The translations under genes and the position numbers were made by a program. 64,000 nucleotides of DNA, from contig CAMGYJ010000007.1 of NCBI GenBank assembly GCA_946122785.1, forward strand, positions 35,737,587 to 35,801,586, in the 5' to 3' direction. The DNA is from Linum tenue (taxonomy: Eukaryota > Streptophyta > Magnoliopsida > Malpighiales > Linaceae). Each line of letters begins with the position of its first letter. Position 1 is the first letter of the stretch. This document shows positions 24,505-34,971 of the stretch, in pieces. A model generated the notes under the pieces. The model saw only the letters and a list, made by a program, of their open reading frames with translations, was not told the DNA's origin and made no database searches.

Positions 24505-24512
24505 GCGACAGC

Positions 24513-25972
24513 TCACAGGCATTATAACATATATATGGGTTATACCTGTAATGCTATCATGATATGGTCCCTTTAGAGGTCATTTGGATGGGGAATTTTA
24601 ATAACGAGCAATTTGAATCCAAATCTCACGATTTAAAATACCCGAGAATGTATAAATGGGATTTGTGACAAATATAGTGGTTGTTGAGTGGAAGAAGAAA
24701 TGTCACGAGGAGATGAAATCGTTGGTTAATTGTGGTTGGCGTATGGTGGTATGTTATATCTTTATATGGATTATGGGCCGGACTTAGTATTTGGCTTTTC
24801 GTTGCATGCTTGTCGAGCCCGTTGTTGTTTATGCGGGTCAGTTTCAGGAGCCCGTTGTAGTTTCATGCAATGACATTAATTTCCACTATCAATTTATTTA
24901 TCTTTTTTCACGGAATATCATCAAACTCGCAAAAGTCAAAGGAAAAACATACCTTTTCTCCAAGATCTTATTCTCCAAACTACTCTTTAGTTCAAACTCT
25001 TGTAAACATTCAAATCGTTAATTTAATGATAATATTTTTCACCATCCATCCCAAGCTAGGGCTTACTAAAAAGAAATGGCAATTATAAGCAGACAAAACA
25101 GTTGAAGATACAAATCTTTTCGCCACTGGGGGTGTATGGATAAGGAAATCAGCATGTACTGTAAATTCGTACGAAAGGTTGTACCAGATAAATCGGTGAT
25201 AATTTATTGTGTGCTTATCGTGATTTAATTTTGATTAAACCCGTTTTATACTGATAAAATTCTATAACATTTTTGGTTTCGATAAACATGTTTAAACTCC
25301 TAGTACTGTATGGTTTATCAAACACAATTTAAAATATGTATAACACGAACTAAGATAGTACATTTAGCAAACACTACTCAAAATATGTTAGAACACGAAC
25401 TAAGAAAGTGTAGTCTACAACCTAAAGAAACACAACATATGTACTACATTTGATTAACCTTTTCAGTATTAATGATTCAAAAAACTGAAACCCTAAAACA
25501 CTAATTTTTTCAAAGTTTATCCGAGTAATGAATCTCAACCATCAGATTTTAGTAGGTCTAGAAAATCCAAATCTATGGGTGGAGAATTAAATGCATTTTT
25601 ATTTTTCTTTGTTTTCTTAAACGACCCATATTTTCTTTGTTTTAACTCGGATTTCAATTTTATATATATATATATGGAACGAGTTCGTTGTGCTCTACAA
25701 AATGAGACCCAATTTCATATTTCTTTAGAAAATTTTTTTGTCTCTCGTTACCAACTGCATACCATATGGTATCTTCTACGTTTTTTAATTTGTTTTTGAA
25801 AATTTTTGCACAGAAAGAACGTGTTCATCATAATCTATTGGATTTACAAATTTGTGGGTGAACAAGATACATGACAAAAAAATACCACACAATACCACCC
25901 TAGTATGAGGTGGTATCTTCTGGTACACAATATTGAATGTCGTAAATGACAATTAGTATATTAAGGTGGTAT
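24513..25972. other. Diverged GGACT-type upstream region and AT-rich spacer (S1)
   Basis: At about 24,660-24,850 lies a diverged second copy of the GGACT promoter region at 21,085-21,610: GAGTGGAAGAAGAAATG, GATGAAATCGTTGG, TTATATCTTTATATGGATTATGGGCCGGACTT, TTGCATGCTTGTCGAGCCCGTTG. The ATG exon is missing. The rest is AT-rich with no gene I can support. A hairpin ATACCACC/GGTGGTAT (9-nt loop) lies at about 25,895-25,915. Satellite resumes at CTTAATGGAATTAATC (about 25,973). Confidence 0.65.
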
Positions 25973-28900
25973 CTTAATGGAATTAATCATCATTGAAGAA
26001 TAGCCTCAGGCTAAATCTCTGATCTGTAGCCTTCAAAATCCAAAGAAAATGGTCTTTCGTCGCCCAAAAATTACGAAAATGACATTCCAAAATAAATTGG
26101 CCCAAATAGGTGCTTAATGGACTTATCATCCATGGAGAATATGATCAATAGACTTCAATATCGGTGGAGAATAGCCTCGGCGTGATGTCGTGATCTGCAA
26201 CCTCCAGAATCAAAAGAAAATAGCATTTCGGAAAAATCACCTGAAATCTGTGATGGTACCCCTTTGGAATCTTCCAAAAAATAACCTGGAATAAATCAGT
26301 CTAAATGGGTTCTTAATGGACTTAATCATCATTGAAGAATAGCCTCAGGCCAAAGCCGTGATCTATAGCCTTCAAAATCCAAAAAAAAAAAAATTGTCTT
26401 TCGTCGCCCAAAAAAATACGAAAATGCCATCCGAAAATAAATTGGCCCAAATCGGTGCTTAATGAACTTATCATTCGTGGAGAATAGGATCAATAGACTT
26501 CATTATCAGTGGAGAATAGCCTCAGCCTGATATCGTGATCTGCAGCCTCCAGAATCGAAAGAAAATGGCATTTCGGAAAAATCGCCAGAAATGTGTGATG
26601 GTACCCCTTTGGAATCTGCCAAAAGTTGACCCAGAATAAATCCACCCAAATCGATGCTTAATGGACTTAATCACCGTTAAAGAATAGCCTCAGGCCGAAT
26701 CCGTGATCTGTAGCCTTCAAAATCCGAATAAAATGGCCATTCGTCTCCCAAAAAATTACGAAAATGTCATCCCAAAATAAATTGGCCCAAATCGGTGCTT
26801 AATGGACTTATCATCCATGGAGAATATGATCAATAGACTTCAATATCGGTTGAGAATAGCCTCGGAGTGATGTCGTGATCTGCAACCTCCAGAATAAAAA
26901 AAAATAGCATTTCGGAAAAATCACCCGAAATCTGTGATGGTACCCCTTTGGAATCTTCCAAAAAATAACCTGGAATAAATCCGCCTAAACTGGTTCTTAA
27001 TGGACTTAATCATCGTTGAAGAATAGCCTCAGGCCGAAGCCGTGATCTATAGCCTTCAAAATCCAAAAAAAAAATTGTCTTTCGTCGCCCAAAAAAATAC
27101 GAAAATGTCATCCGAAAATAAATTGGCCCAAATCGGTGCTTAATCAACTTATCATTCGTGAAGAATAGGATCAATAGACTTCATTATCAGTGGAGAATAG
27201 CCTCGGCCTGATAACGTGATCTGCAGCCTCCAGAATCGAAAGAAAATGGCATTTCGGAAAAATCGCCCGAAATGTGTGATGGTACCCCTTTGGAATCTGC
27301 CAAAAGTTGACCCAGAATAAATCCAACCAAATCGATGCTTAATGGACTTAATCACCGTTAAAGAATAGCCTCAGGCCGAATCCGTGATCTGTAGCCTTCA
27401 AAATCCGAAGAAAATGGCCTTTCGTCGCCCAAAAAATTACGAAAATGCCATCCCAAAATAAATCGGCCAAAATCGGTGCTTAATGGACTTATCATCCGCG
27501 GAGAATAGGATCAATAGACTTAAATATCGGTGGAGAATAGCCTCGGCCGGATGCTGTGATCTGCAGCCTCCATAATCAAAAGAAAATGGTATTTCGGAAA
27601 AATCGCTCGAAATCTGTGATGCTACCCCTTTGGAATCTGCCAAAAAATGACCCGGAATAAATCCGCCCAAATTGGTTCTTAATGGACATAATCATCGTTG
27701 AAGAATAGCCTCAGGCCAAAGCCGTTATCTATAGCCTTCAAAATCCGAAGAAAATTGCCTTTCGTCGCACAAAAACTTACGAAAATGCTATCCAAAAATA
27801 AATTGGCCCAAATCGGTGCTTAATGAACTTATCATTCATGGAGAATACGATCAATAGACTTCATTACCAGTGGAGAATAGCCTCGGCCTGATAACGTGAT
27901 CTGCAGCCTCCAGAATCGAAAGAAAATGGCATTTCGGAAAAATCGCCCGAAATGTGTGATGGTACCCCTTTGGAATCTGCCAAAAGTTTACCCAGAATAA
28001 ATCCACCCAAATCGATGCTTAATGGACTTAATCACCGTTAAAGAATAGCCTCAGGCCGAATCCGTGATATGTAGCCTTCAAAATCCGAAGAAAATGGCCT
28101 TTCGTCGCCCAAAAAATTACGAAAATGCCATCCCAAAATAAATTGGCCAAAATCGGTGCTTAATGGACTTATCATCCGCGGAGAATAGGATCAATAGACT
28201 TAATTATCGGTGGAGAATAGCCTCGGCCGGATGCTGTGATCTGCAGCCTCCATAATCAAAAGAAAATGGTATTTCGGAAAAATCGCTCGAAATCTGTGAT
28301 GCTACCCCTTTGGAATCTGCCAAAAAATGACCCGGAATAAATCCGCCCAAATTGGTTCTTAATGGACATAATCATCGTTGAAGAATAGCCTCAGGCCGAA
28401 GCCGTTATCTATAGCCTTCAAAATCTGAAGAAAATTGCCTTTCGTCGCACAAAAACTTACGAAAATGCTATCCGAAAATAAATTGGCCCAAATCGGTGCT
28501 TAATGAACTTATCATTCGTGGAGAATAGGATCAATAGACTTCATTATCAGTGGAGAATAGCATCGGCCTGATAACGTGATTTGCAGCCTCCAGAATCAAA
28601 AGAAAATGGCATTTCGGAAAAATAGTCCGAAATTTGTGATGGTACCCTTTTGGAATCTGCCAAAAATTGCCCCGGAATAAATCCGCCCAAATTGATGCTT
28701 AATCATCGTTGAAGAACTGCCTCAGGCCAAATCTGTTATTTGGAGCCTTCAAAATCCAAAGAAAATGGCCTTTCGTCTCCAAAAAAATTATGAAAATGTC
28801 ATTCGAAAATAAATTGGCCCAAATCGCTACTTAATGGACTTATCATCCGTGGAGAATACGATCAATAGAATTCAGTATCGGTGGAGAATAGCCTTGGCCT

Positions 28901-29521
28901 GATTCCGTGATCTGCAGCCTCCAGAATCGAAAGAAAATGGCATTTCGGAAAAATCGTCCGAAATTTGTGATGATACCCTTTTGGAATCTACCAAAAATTG
29001 ACCTGGAGTAAATCCGACCAAATCGATGCTTAATCATCGTTGAAGAATAGCCTCAGACCGAATCTATGATTTGGAGCCTTCAAAATCCAAAGAAAATTGT
29101 CTTTCGTCGCCAAAAAATTATGAAAATGTCATCCGAATATAAATTGGCCCAAATCGGTGCTTAATGGACTTATCATCCGTGTAGAATACGATCGATAGAC
29201 TTCATTATCGGTGGAGAATAGCCTCGGCCTGATTTTGTGATCTGCAGCCTCCAAAATCGAAAGAAAATGACATTTAGGAAAAATCGGCCGAAATCTATGA
29301 TAGTACCCCTTTGGAATCTGCCAAAAATTAACCCCGAATAAATCCACCAAAATCGATGTTGAATGGACTTAATCATCGTTGAAGAATAGCCTGAGGGTGA
29401 ATCCGTGATCTGTAGCCTTCAAAATCCAAAGAAACTAGCCTTTCGTCACCCAAAAAATTATGAAAATGTCATCTGAAAATATATTGGCCCAAATCGGTGC
29501 TTAATGGAATTATCATCCGTG
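25973..29521. repeat. Satellite block 2 between islands S1 and S2
   Basis: About ten 340-bp units of the same A/B satellite, many with a CAGTGGAGAATAGCCTCGGCCTGATAACGTG type A half not seen in block 1. Two successive unit pairs near 27,160-28,690 are nearly identical. Several B halves have the G in CCAAAGAAAA lost to give pure A runs (13 A at 26,381-26,393; 10 A near 27,064). This block is the right part of the 9.7-kb duplication and its counterpart is about 34,972-37,070. Confidence 0.95.
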
Positions 29522-30059
29522 CAGAGTCCTTCAATTGAACACACAACTAAATTGAACCTCTCTGTCAGAGTCCTTAAAATCTTTTCTACAATCTTCTCAT
29601 CAGTCATTGATTCACCACAGTTTCATATGGAGTTAGCAACTTCCATAACTCTACCAAAGTAGTCTTAGACAGATTCTCCTTCTTTCATTTCCAGAATTTC
29701 AAAACTCCTCCTAAGACTTTGCAATTGAGCCTTTTGAACTCGTGCATTACCCTGGTATTTCATTTTCATAGAGTCTCGTAGTTCTTTGGAGGTACCTTTG
29801 TTGGTGATTGTCTTCAGAATCTCTTGTCTATGGAGTTGAACGGGTAGTTTTTGGATTTGAGATCCTTCAATCTGAGATCTTCCAGTGTCTTTGTTTGTTC
29901 TGCTGTGATCACAATTCCTTCAGCAGGTTCTTGAACTCCAGTGAAAACAACTCGTCAGTAATCTTTGGACGTCAGAAGATTCTCCATAAGCATGCTCCAG
30001 TGCTCATAATCCCCATCAAATTTGGGGATGCAAGCTTGAGCAAAGCTACCATCACCCAT
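29522..30059 (-). pseudogene. Ty1/copia gag fragment (S2)
   Basis: Counterpart of the S1 fragment at an offset of 9,731 bp, with the same three disabling lesions and the identical junction with satellite (ATCATCCGTG-CAGAGTCC). It was therefore copied with S1 rather than inserted separately. A few single-base differences only. Confidence 0.85.
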
Positions 30060-30222
30060 CCTGTTCTTGTCTCTCACCCTGATCGAAACTCACTTTTCTC
30101 TCGGGTTTCCCAACCCAGAAAACAAACAATTTCACTCTTTCTATCTCTCTGTGCTTGACAACAACTCACTCTCTCTTCAAGCTTGAAAGCTTCTGAAAAT
30201 TTTGGTTACAATTTACTTTCGA

Positions 30223-30234
30223 GCTCTGATACCA
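30223..30234 (-). other. Copia primer-binding site (S2)
   Basis: TGGTATCAGAGC on the minus strand, 3 nt from the LTR as in S1. Confidence 0.9.
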
Positions 30235-30237
30235 CAG

Positions 30238-30589
30238 TGAAGACTCAAATGTATTGTAAACTGACACTTTTATCAGAAAGAACGAACTGAACCTTAAATA
30301 CACATATTCAGCCTGCAATCTTGGTTTCCCACTAACCATGATTGACTCCACGATCCTAAAAACTAGCTAACAAACTCTGTACAACTCGATGGACTCCAAT
30401 GAAACTCTAAAGACATAAACAGACTTTAATGAACACACTTAGACTTTCAGTGACTAAACTGTAAAATACAAAACCACATAAACGACACAGCATTGACTCA
30501 ATTTAAAACCCTGCCTTCCTTCGCGCCACAACTACTCCTTTTGCTCTGCGGATTCCTTCAGCAGCTCGGATTCGAGACTTCTTCCAACA
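30238..30589 (-). mobile_element. Copia 5' LTR (S2), 352 bp
   Basis: Starts TGTTGGAAGAAG on the minus strand, the commoner copia LTR start, and ends CTTCA. I see about four differences from the S1 LTR over 352 bp. These date the island duplication, not retrotransposition. Confidence 0.75.
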
Positions 30590-30650
30590 GAAATATGTAT
30601 AACATGAACTAAAAAAGTACGTTTTAGAAAACCCTACCCTAAATAGGTTA

Positions 30651-30804
30651 GAGCTCGCCCTTCACGCACCGGCCCTGTCCCGCGATGTTGATCAGGTACG
30701 GGATCCCGTTGGGCCCGATTACGAGCGGGTGCGGCTGTTGGGTGACGCCGGTAGCGATGAAAGCCGCGCTTCATCATGCCGTAGGTGAAAATTATGGAGC
30801 CCAT
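30651..30804 (-). pseudogene. GGACT-like exon fragment (S2), single copy
   Basis: ATG at 30,804 with the same MGSIIFTYGMLKRGF start and the same frame-breaking deletion before PLVIGPNGIPYLIN. The exon lesion is thus older than the island duplication. Not tandemly repeated here. Confidence 0.7.
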
Positions 30805-30907
30805 TTTGGGAGAGGACGGCAGTGGCTGAGTGGAAGAAGAAAATGCGACGAGGAAGATGAAATCGTTGGCTGTGGTTGGCGATTTCAGCGTATGCTGTGG
30901 CGGTGGG

Positions 30908-30923
30908 TTATATCTTTATATAA
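30908..30923 (-). promoter_or_regulatory. TATA promoter of GGACT fragment (S2)
   Basis: TTATATAAAGATATAA on the minus strand, about 105-120 bp upstream of the ATG at 30,804. Confidence 0.5.
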
Positions 30924-31012
30924 GTTATGGGCTGGACTTTTTTACGATAGTTATGGGCTGGACCTGCTGTTGGGCTTTCCGTTGCATGCTTGTCGAGCCC
31001 GTTGTGATTTCT

Positions 31013-31633
31013 GCGGGTCAGTTTCAAGAACCCGTTCACTCTCATCCATTTCCTCTATCAACCAATCTATTTTTTGTTCCACCTAACCGAATTCAAAATC
31101 CAATCTGTTTTCTCCAAGATCTCATTCTCCAAATTACCCTTAAGTTACAATTCTATGGATGTTATCTCTGGACAATGACTTGAAATCAAACACCGCGAGA
31201 TACTATGAACCAAATATATCAGTGATAATGTATTGTGTGTTTAAATCGTAATTTAACTTTGAACGAAACCATTTTATATCGACTTGTAAAAATAAAAATC
31301 AATTTATATCAATAAAATGCTATAACGTTTTGGGTTCTGATAAGCAGATTTTCTAGTCAGATTGTCAATACGGTATGGTTTAACATACATTACTTAAAAT
31401 ATGTATATTACGAACTAAGAAAATGTGCTTAGCAACAACAAGCACTAAGAAAGTGGCGTCCACAGCCTAAAGAAACACAACATTTGATTAACCTTTTCGA
31501 TTCAAATTAACGAAACCCCAAATTACAATACTACTTATAGTTCAAATGCTTTATCCTCTCTAAACCATTTACAATAACTTCTCCAAAACGAAATAGGCAC
31601 TACTATAGTACTACTGATGCAAATCTTCAGGAT
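31013..31633. other. Non-coding spacer, IST1 3' flank (S2)
   Basis: Near-identical to 21,613-22,231, with small indels (for example GACTTGTAAAAATAAAAATC here). No gene recognised. Confidence 0.7.
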
Positions 31634-32302
31634 TCATCCAGTGGTACTAATTCCTCGTCGTCGAGCTCCAACGTCCTTGTGAAGTATCGCACAAACCTTT
31701 GCAAGCGTTGTAGGATAAGGAACCCTAGCATGCCTCGACTCCAGCCTCTCTGCCACTTCCGAGTCAACGCAACTTCCCCGGAAACCCTCGAGACTCGCCG
31801 CATCCGCCGCCGCAACGTCGTAGAACTCGCCGTAACGCTCGAAGAAGAGCTGTCGAAGGATCCAAAGCTCGAGGAGATCGGGACAACGTGGGGCGGCGAA
31901 AGCCAGCGTGGATACCGCCTTGTTGATCTCCCTAGGGCAGTCCGAGTGTCGGCGGATGTAGGTGAGATTCGCGACGACGATCTCGCACGAATGGTACAGC
32001 AACTCGAGGATCCGGATCGCGTTCTCCTCCCTCACTATCTGCTCCGCGGCCACGAAGACGGCACCCACGTCCCCATCGTCTACGAACCGAGCTATTCTGC
32101 CGGTACGGTCCTGGACCCGCTTTTCCCTTTCTTTCTTCAGGTTTCTCAGTCGGCTTTGCAGCTCGGTCACTGCCCTCTCGCACGTAGAACCGTTCCTCCA
32201 GCCCCCACCGCCTCGGAAGAAGCCGGTGATCATTGCTTCAAACTTTCCCCGACTGCTGCTGCTGCTTCTGGCGGGCACCTTCGCGACACTCGTCAACATC
32301 AT
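31634..32302 (-). CDS. IST1-like protein, S2 copy
   Basis: Intact 222-codon frame for the same IST1-domain protein as the S1 gene. Five coding bases differ from S1: four are silent (Thr ACC/ACA, Ala GCG/GCA twice, Gly GGG/GGC) and one changes Phe161 to Leu, outside the FAAPRC core. Promoter, ATG context and stop are unchanged. Whether this copy is expressed cannot be read from the sequence. Its placement inside satellite argues for possible silencing, while the intact frame and mostly silent changes argue for recent or continuing constraint. Confidence 0.9.
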   Translation of the reverse strand: MMLTSVAKVPARSSSSSRGKFEAMITGFFRGGGGWRNGSTCERAVTELQSRLRNLKKEREKRVQDRTGRIARFVDDGDVGAVFVAAEQIVREENAIRILELLYHSCEIVVANLTYIRRHSDCPREINKAVSTLAFAAPRCPDLLELWILRQLFFERYGEFYDVAAADAASLEGFRGSCVDSEVAERLESRHARVPYPTTLAKVCAILHKDVGARRRGISTTG

Positions 32303-32388
32303 GATTAACGAGACTTTGGTAGAGTTGAAGGAAAAGGGAACTTTATTGTTTGTTTCCTTTTTTACGCTAGATGGAGGAGATTGGCGTG

Positions 32389-32396
32389 TTTATATA
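32389..32396 (-). promoter_or_regulatory. TATA box of IST1-like gene (S2)
   Basis: TATATAAA on the minus strand at the same distance from the ATG as in S1. Confidence 0.75.
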
Positions 32397-32691
32397 GGAG
32401 AGGAGTGGCCTGATGAGATAGCCTTGCTCGACTAGGATTAGGAAAACCTTTTAATCGTCAGAAACAAATTAAGTACCACTTTCTTATCCAAGCTGGCTAC
32501 GTATTAGTCCCTTAAGTGTGGTGTATTAGGATTCGTAGCCCATGCATGCAGAGACTTAGCTAGCTATTGCCGTGTTATGAGCCTAGGGTTTTCCCTTTGT
32601 ATAAATTGCACTCTAACCGAGTGTGAGAGAAACTCAAGCTGAATAAGAGATTTCTTATCGCAATCAACAGTAGTATTGGAACCGCGTAAAT

Positions 32692-32827
32692 TAGGGATGA
32701 TAATTTGAACCCACATCTTACCGAGCATTACCTGACCTGACTCGTGTTGGGATGTGTATTACTCGACTCGTAGTAGCGTGTATGGGTATTGAGATTCTCG
32801 TCCCACCCCATTCATTTGTCGTCACTA
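32692..32827. mobile_element. hAT2, internally deleted form (S2)
   Basis: 136 bp. Both ends and the GCGTAAAT/ACGTAAAT flanks (32,684-32,691; 32,828-32,835) are kept, but 394 bp of the interior are missing, joined at GTATGGG (GTAGCGTG-TATGGGTATTGAG). Confidence 0.75.
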
Positions 32828-32865
32828 ACGTAAATTTGTTAGTCTTTATTGTTTTGAGCGACACC

Positions 32866-33512
32866 TAGGGGTGGGCAATGGGCGGGTTAGGTGGTTTTTC
32901 GTTTCAAATTTACTCGCCCGCTTACTAGCGAGTTGGAATAATTGTGACCCACAATCCACTCATATTTTCTGCGGGTCGGGTTGGGTGGGTTGCGGATGAG
33001 TGCGGCTGGGTTGTGGGTTAACCAGCAAAAGCAGTTCTCCAACCAGCAATTAAAAAAGTTGACTAAAATTTATAATAAGTTCATAGTAAATTAGTAAGAC
33101 TATACCAATTTAAACACTTCTCACTTTTTTTAAGTGAATCCATGTAGTATTTGCATAAAAAAATTTACTACTCTATCAACCAATTGTGAGAAAACTTACG
33201 CATTTTGTGGTTTTGATAAAATTCAATATTTAATGGATTATAAAAATAATACGTATTCTCATATCCAAAATCTAATGTATATTACACAATACAATAACCA
33301 ATAATAGTAGTTAAAACGATATTTTTTCATGTGAAAATAGGATGTGGGTCATTCGGTTGACCCGCAATCCACCCACCACCCACCCACATAAGTGCGGGTG
33401 GGAGATTTATCAATCCATAATCACCTGTATCAATCACCCACTACTTGCGAGTCGGGTTATTTGTGGGTGGCGATATCAATCCACGGATTAACCACCCACG
33501 TGCCCACGCATA
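32866..33512. mobile_element. hAT1 (S2)
   Basis: 647 bp, with ends and flanks as in S1 (GCGACACC 32,858-32,865; GCGACAGC 33,513-33,520). Confidence 0.8.
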
Positions 33513-33520
33513 GCGACAGC

Positions 33521-34971
33521 TCACAGGCATTATAACATATATATGGGTTATACCTGTAATGCTATCATGATATGGTCCCTTTAGAGGTCATTTGGATGGG
33601 GAATTTTAATAACGAGCAATTTGAATCCAAATCTCACGATTTAAAATACCCGAGAATGTATAAATGGGATTTGTGACAAATATAGTGGTTGTTGAGTGGA
33701 AGAAGAAATGTCACGAGGAGATGAAATCGTTGGTTAATTGTGGTTGGCGTATGGTGGTATGTTATATCTTTATATGGATTATGGGCCGGACTTAGTATTT
33801 GGCTTTTCGTTGCATGCTTGTCGAGCCCGTTGTTGTTTATGCGGGTCAGTTTCAGGAGCCCGTTGTAGTTTCACACAATGACATTAATTTCCACTATCAA
33901 TTTATTTATCTTTTTTCACGGAATATCATCAAACTCGCAAAAGTCAAAGGAAAAACATACCTTTTCTCCAAGATCTTATTCTCTACTCTTTAGTTCCAAC
34001 TCTTGTAAACATTCAAATCGGTAATTTAATGATAATATTTTTCACCATCCATCCCAAGCTAGGGCTTACTAAAAAGAAATGGCAATTATAAGCAGACAAA
34101 ACAATTGAAGATACAAATCTTTTCGCCACTGGGGGTGTATGGATAAGGAAATCAGCATGTACTGTAAAATCGTACGAAAGGTTGTACCAGATAAATCGGT
34201 GATAATTTATTGTGTGCTTATTGTGATTTAATTTTGATTAAACCCGTTTTATACTGATAAAATTCTATAACATTTTTGGTTTCGATAAACATGTTTAAAC
34301 TCCTAGTACTGTATGGTTTATCAAACACAATTTAAAATATGTATAACACGAACTAAGATAGTACATTTAGCAAACACTACTCAAAATATGTTAGAACACG
34401 AACTAAGAAAGTGTAGTCTACAACCTAAAGAAACACAACATATGTACTACATTTGATTAACCTTTTCAGTATTAATGATTCAAAAAACTGAAACCCTAAA
34501 ACACTAATTTTTTCAAAGTTTATCCGAGTAATGAATCTCAACCATCAGATTTTAGTAGGTCCAGAAAATCCAAATCTATGGGTGGAGAATTAAATGCATT
34601 TTTATTTTTCTTTGTTTTCTTAAACGACTCATATTTTCTTTGTTTTAACTCGGATTTCAATTTTATATATATATGGAACGAGTTCGTTGTGCTCTACAAA
34701 ATGAGACCCAATTTCAATATTTCTTTAGAAAATTTTTTTGTCTCTCGTTACCAACTGCATACCATATGGTATCTTCTACGTTTTTTAATTTGTTTTTGAA
34801 AATTTTTTCACAGAAAGAACGTGTTCATCATAATCTATTGGATTTACAAATTTGTGGGTGAACAAGATACATGACAAAAAATACCACACAATACCACCCT
34901 AGTATGAGGTGGTATCTTCTGGTACACAATATTGAATGTCGTAAATGACAATTAGTATATTAAGGTGGTAT
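33521..34971. other. Diverged GGACT-type upstream region and spacer (S2)
   Basis: Counterpart of 24,513-25,972, slightly shorter: a deletion removes bases after AAGATCTTATTCTC near 33,980. No gene. Satellite resumes at about 34,972 with the same junction sequence as S1. Confidence 0.65.
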
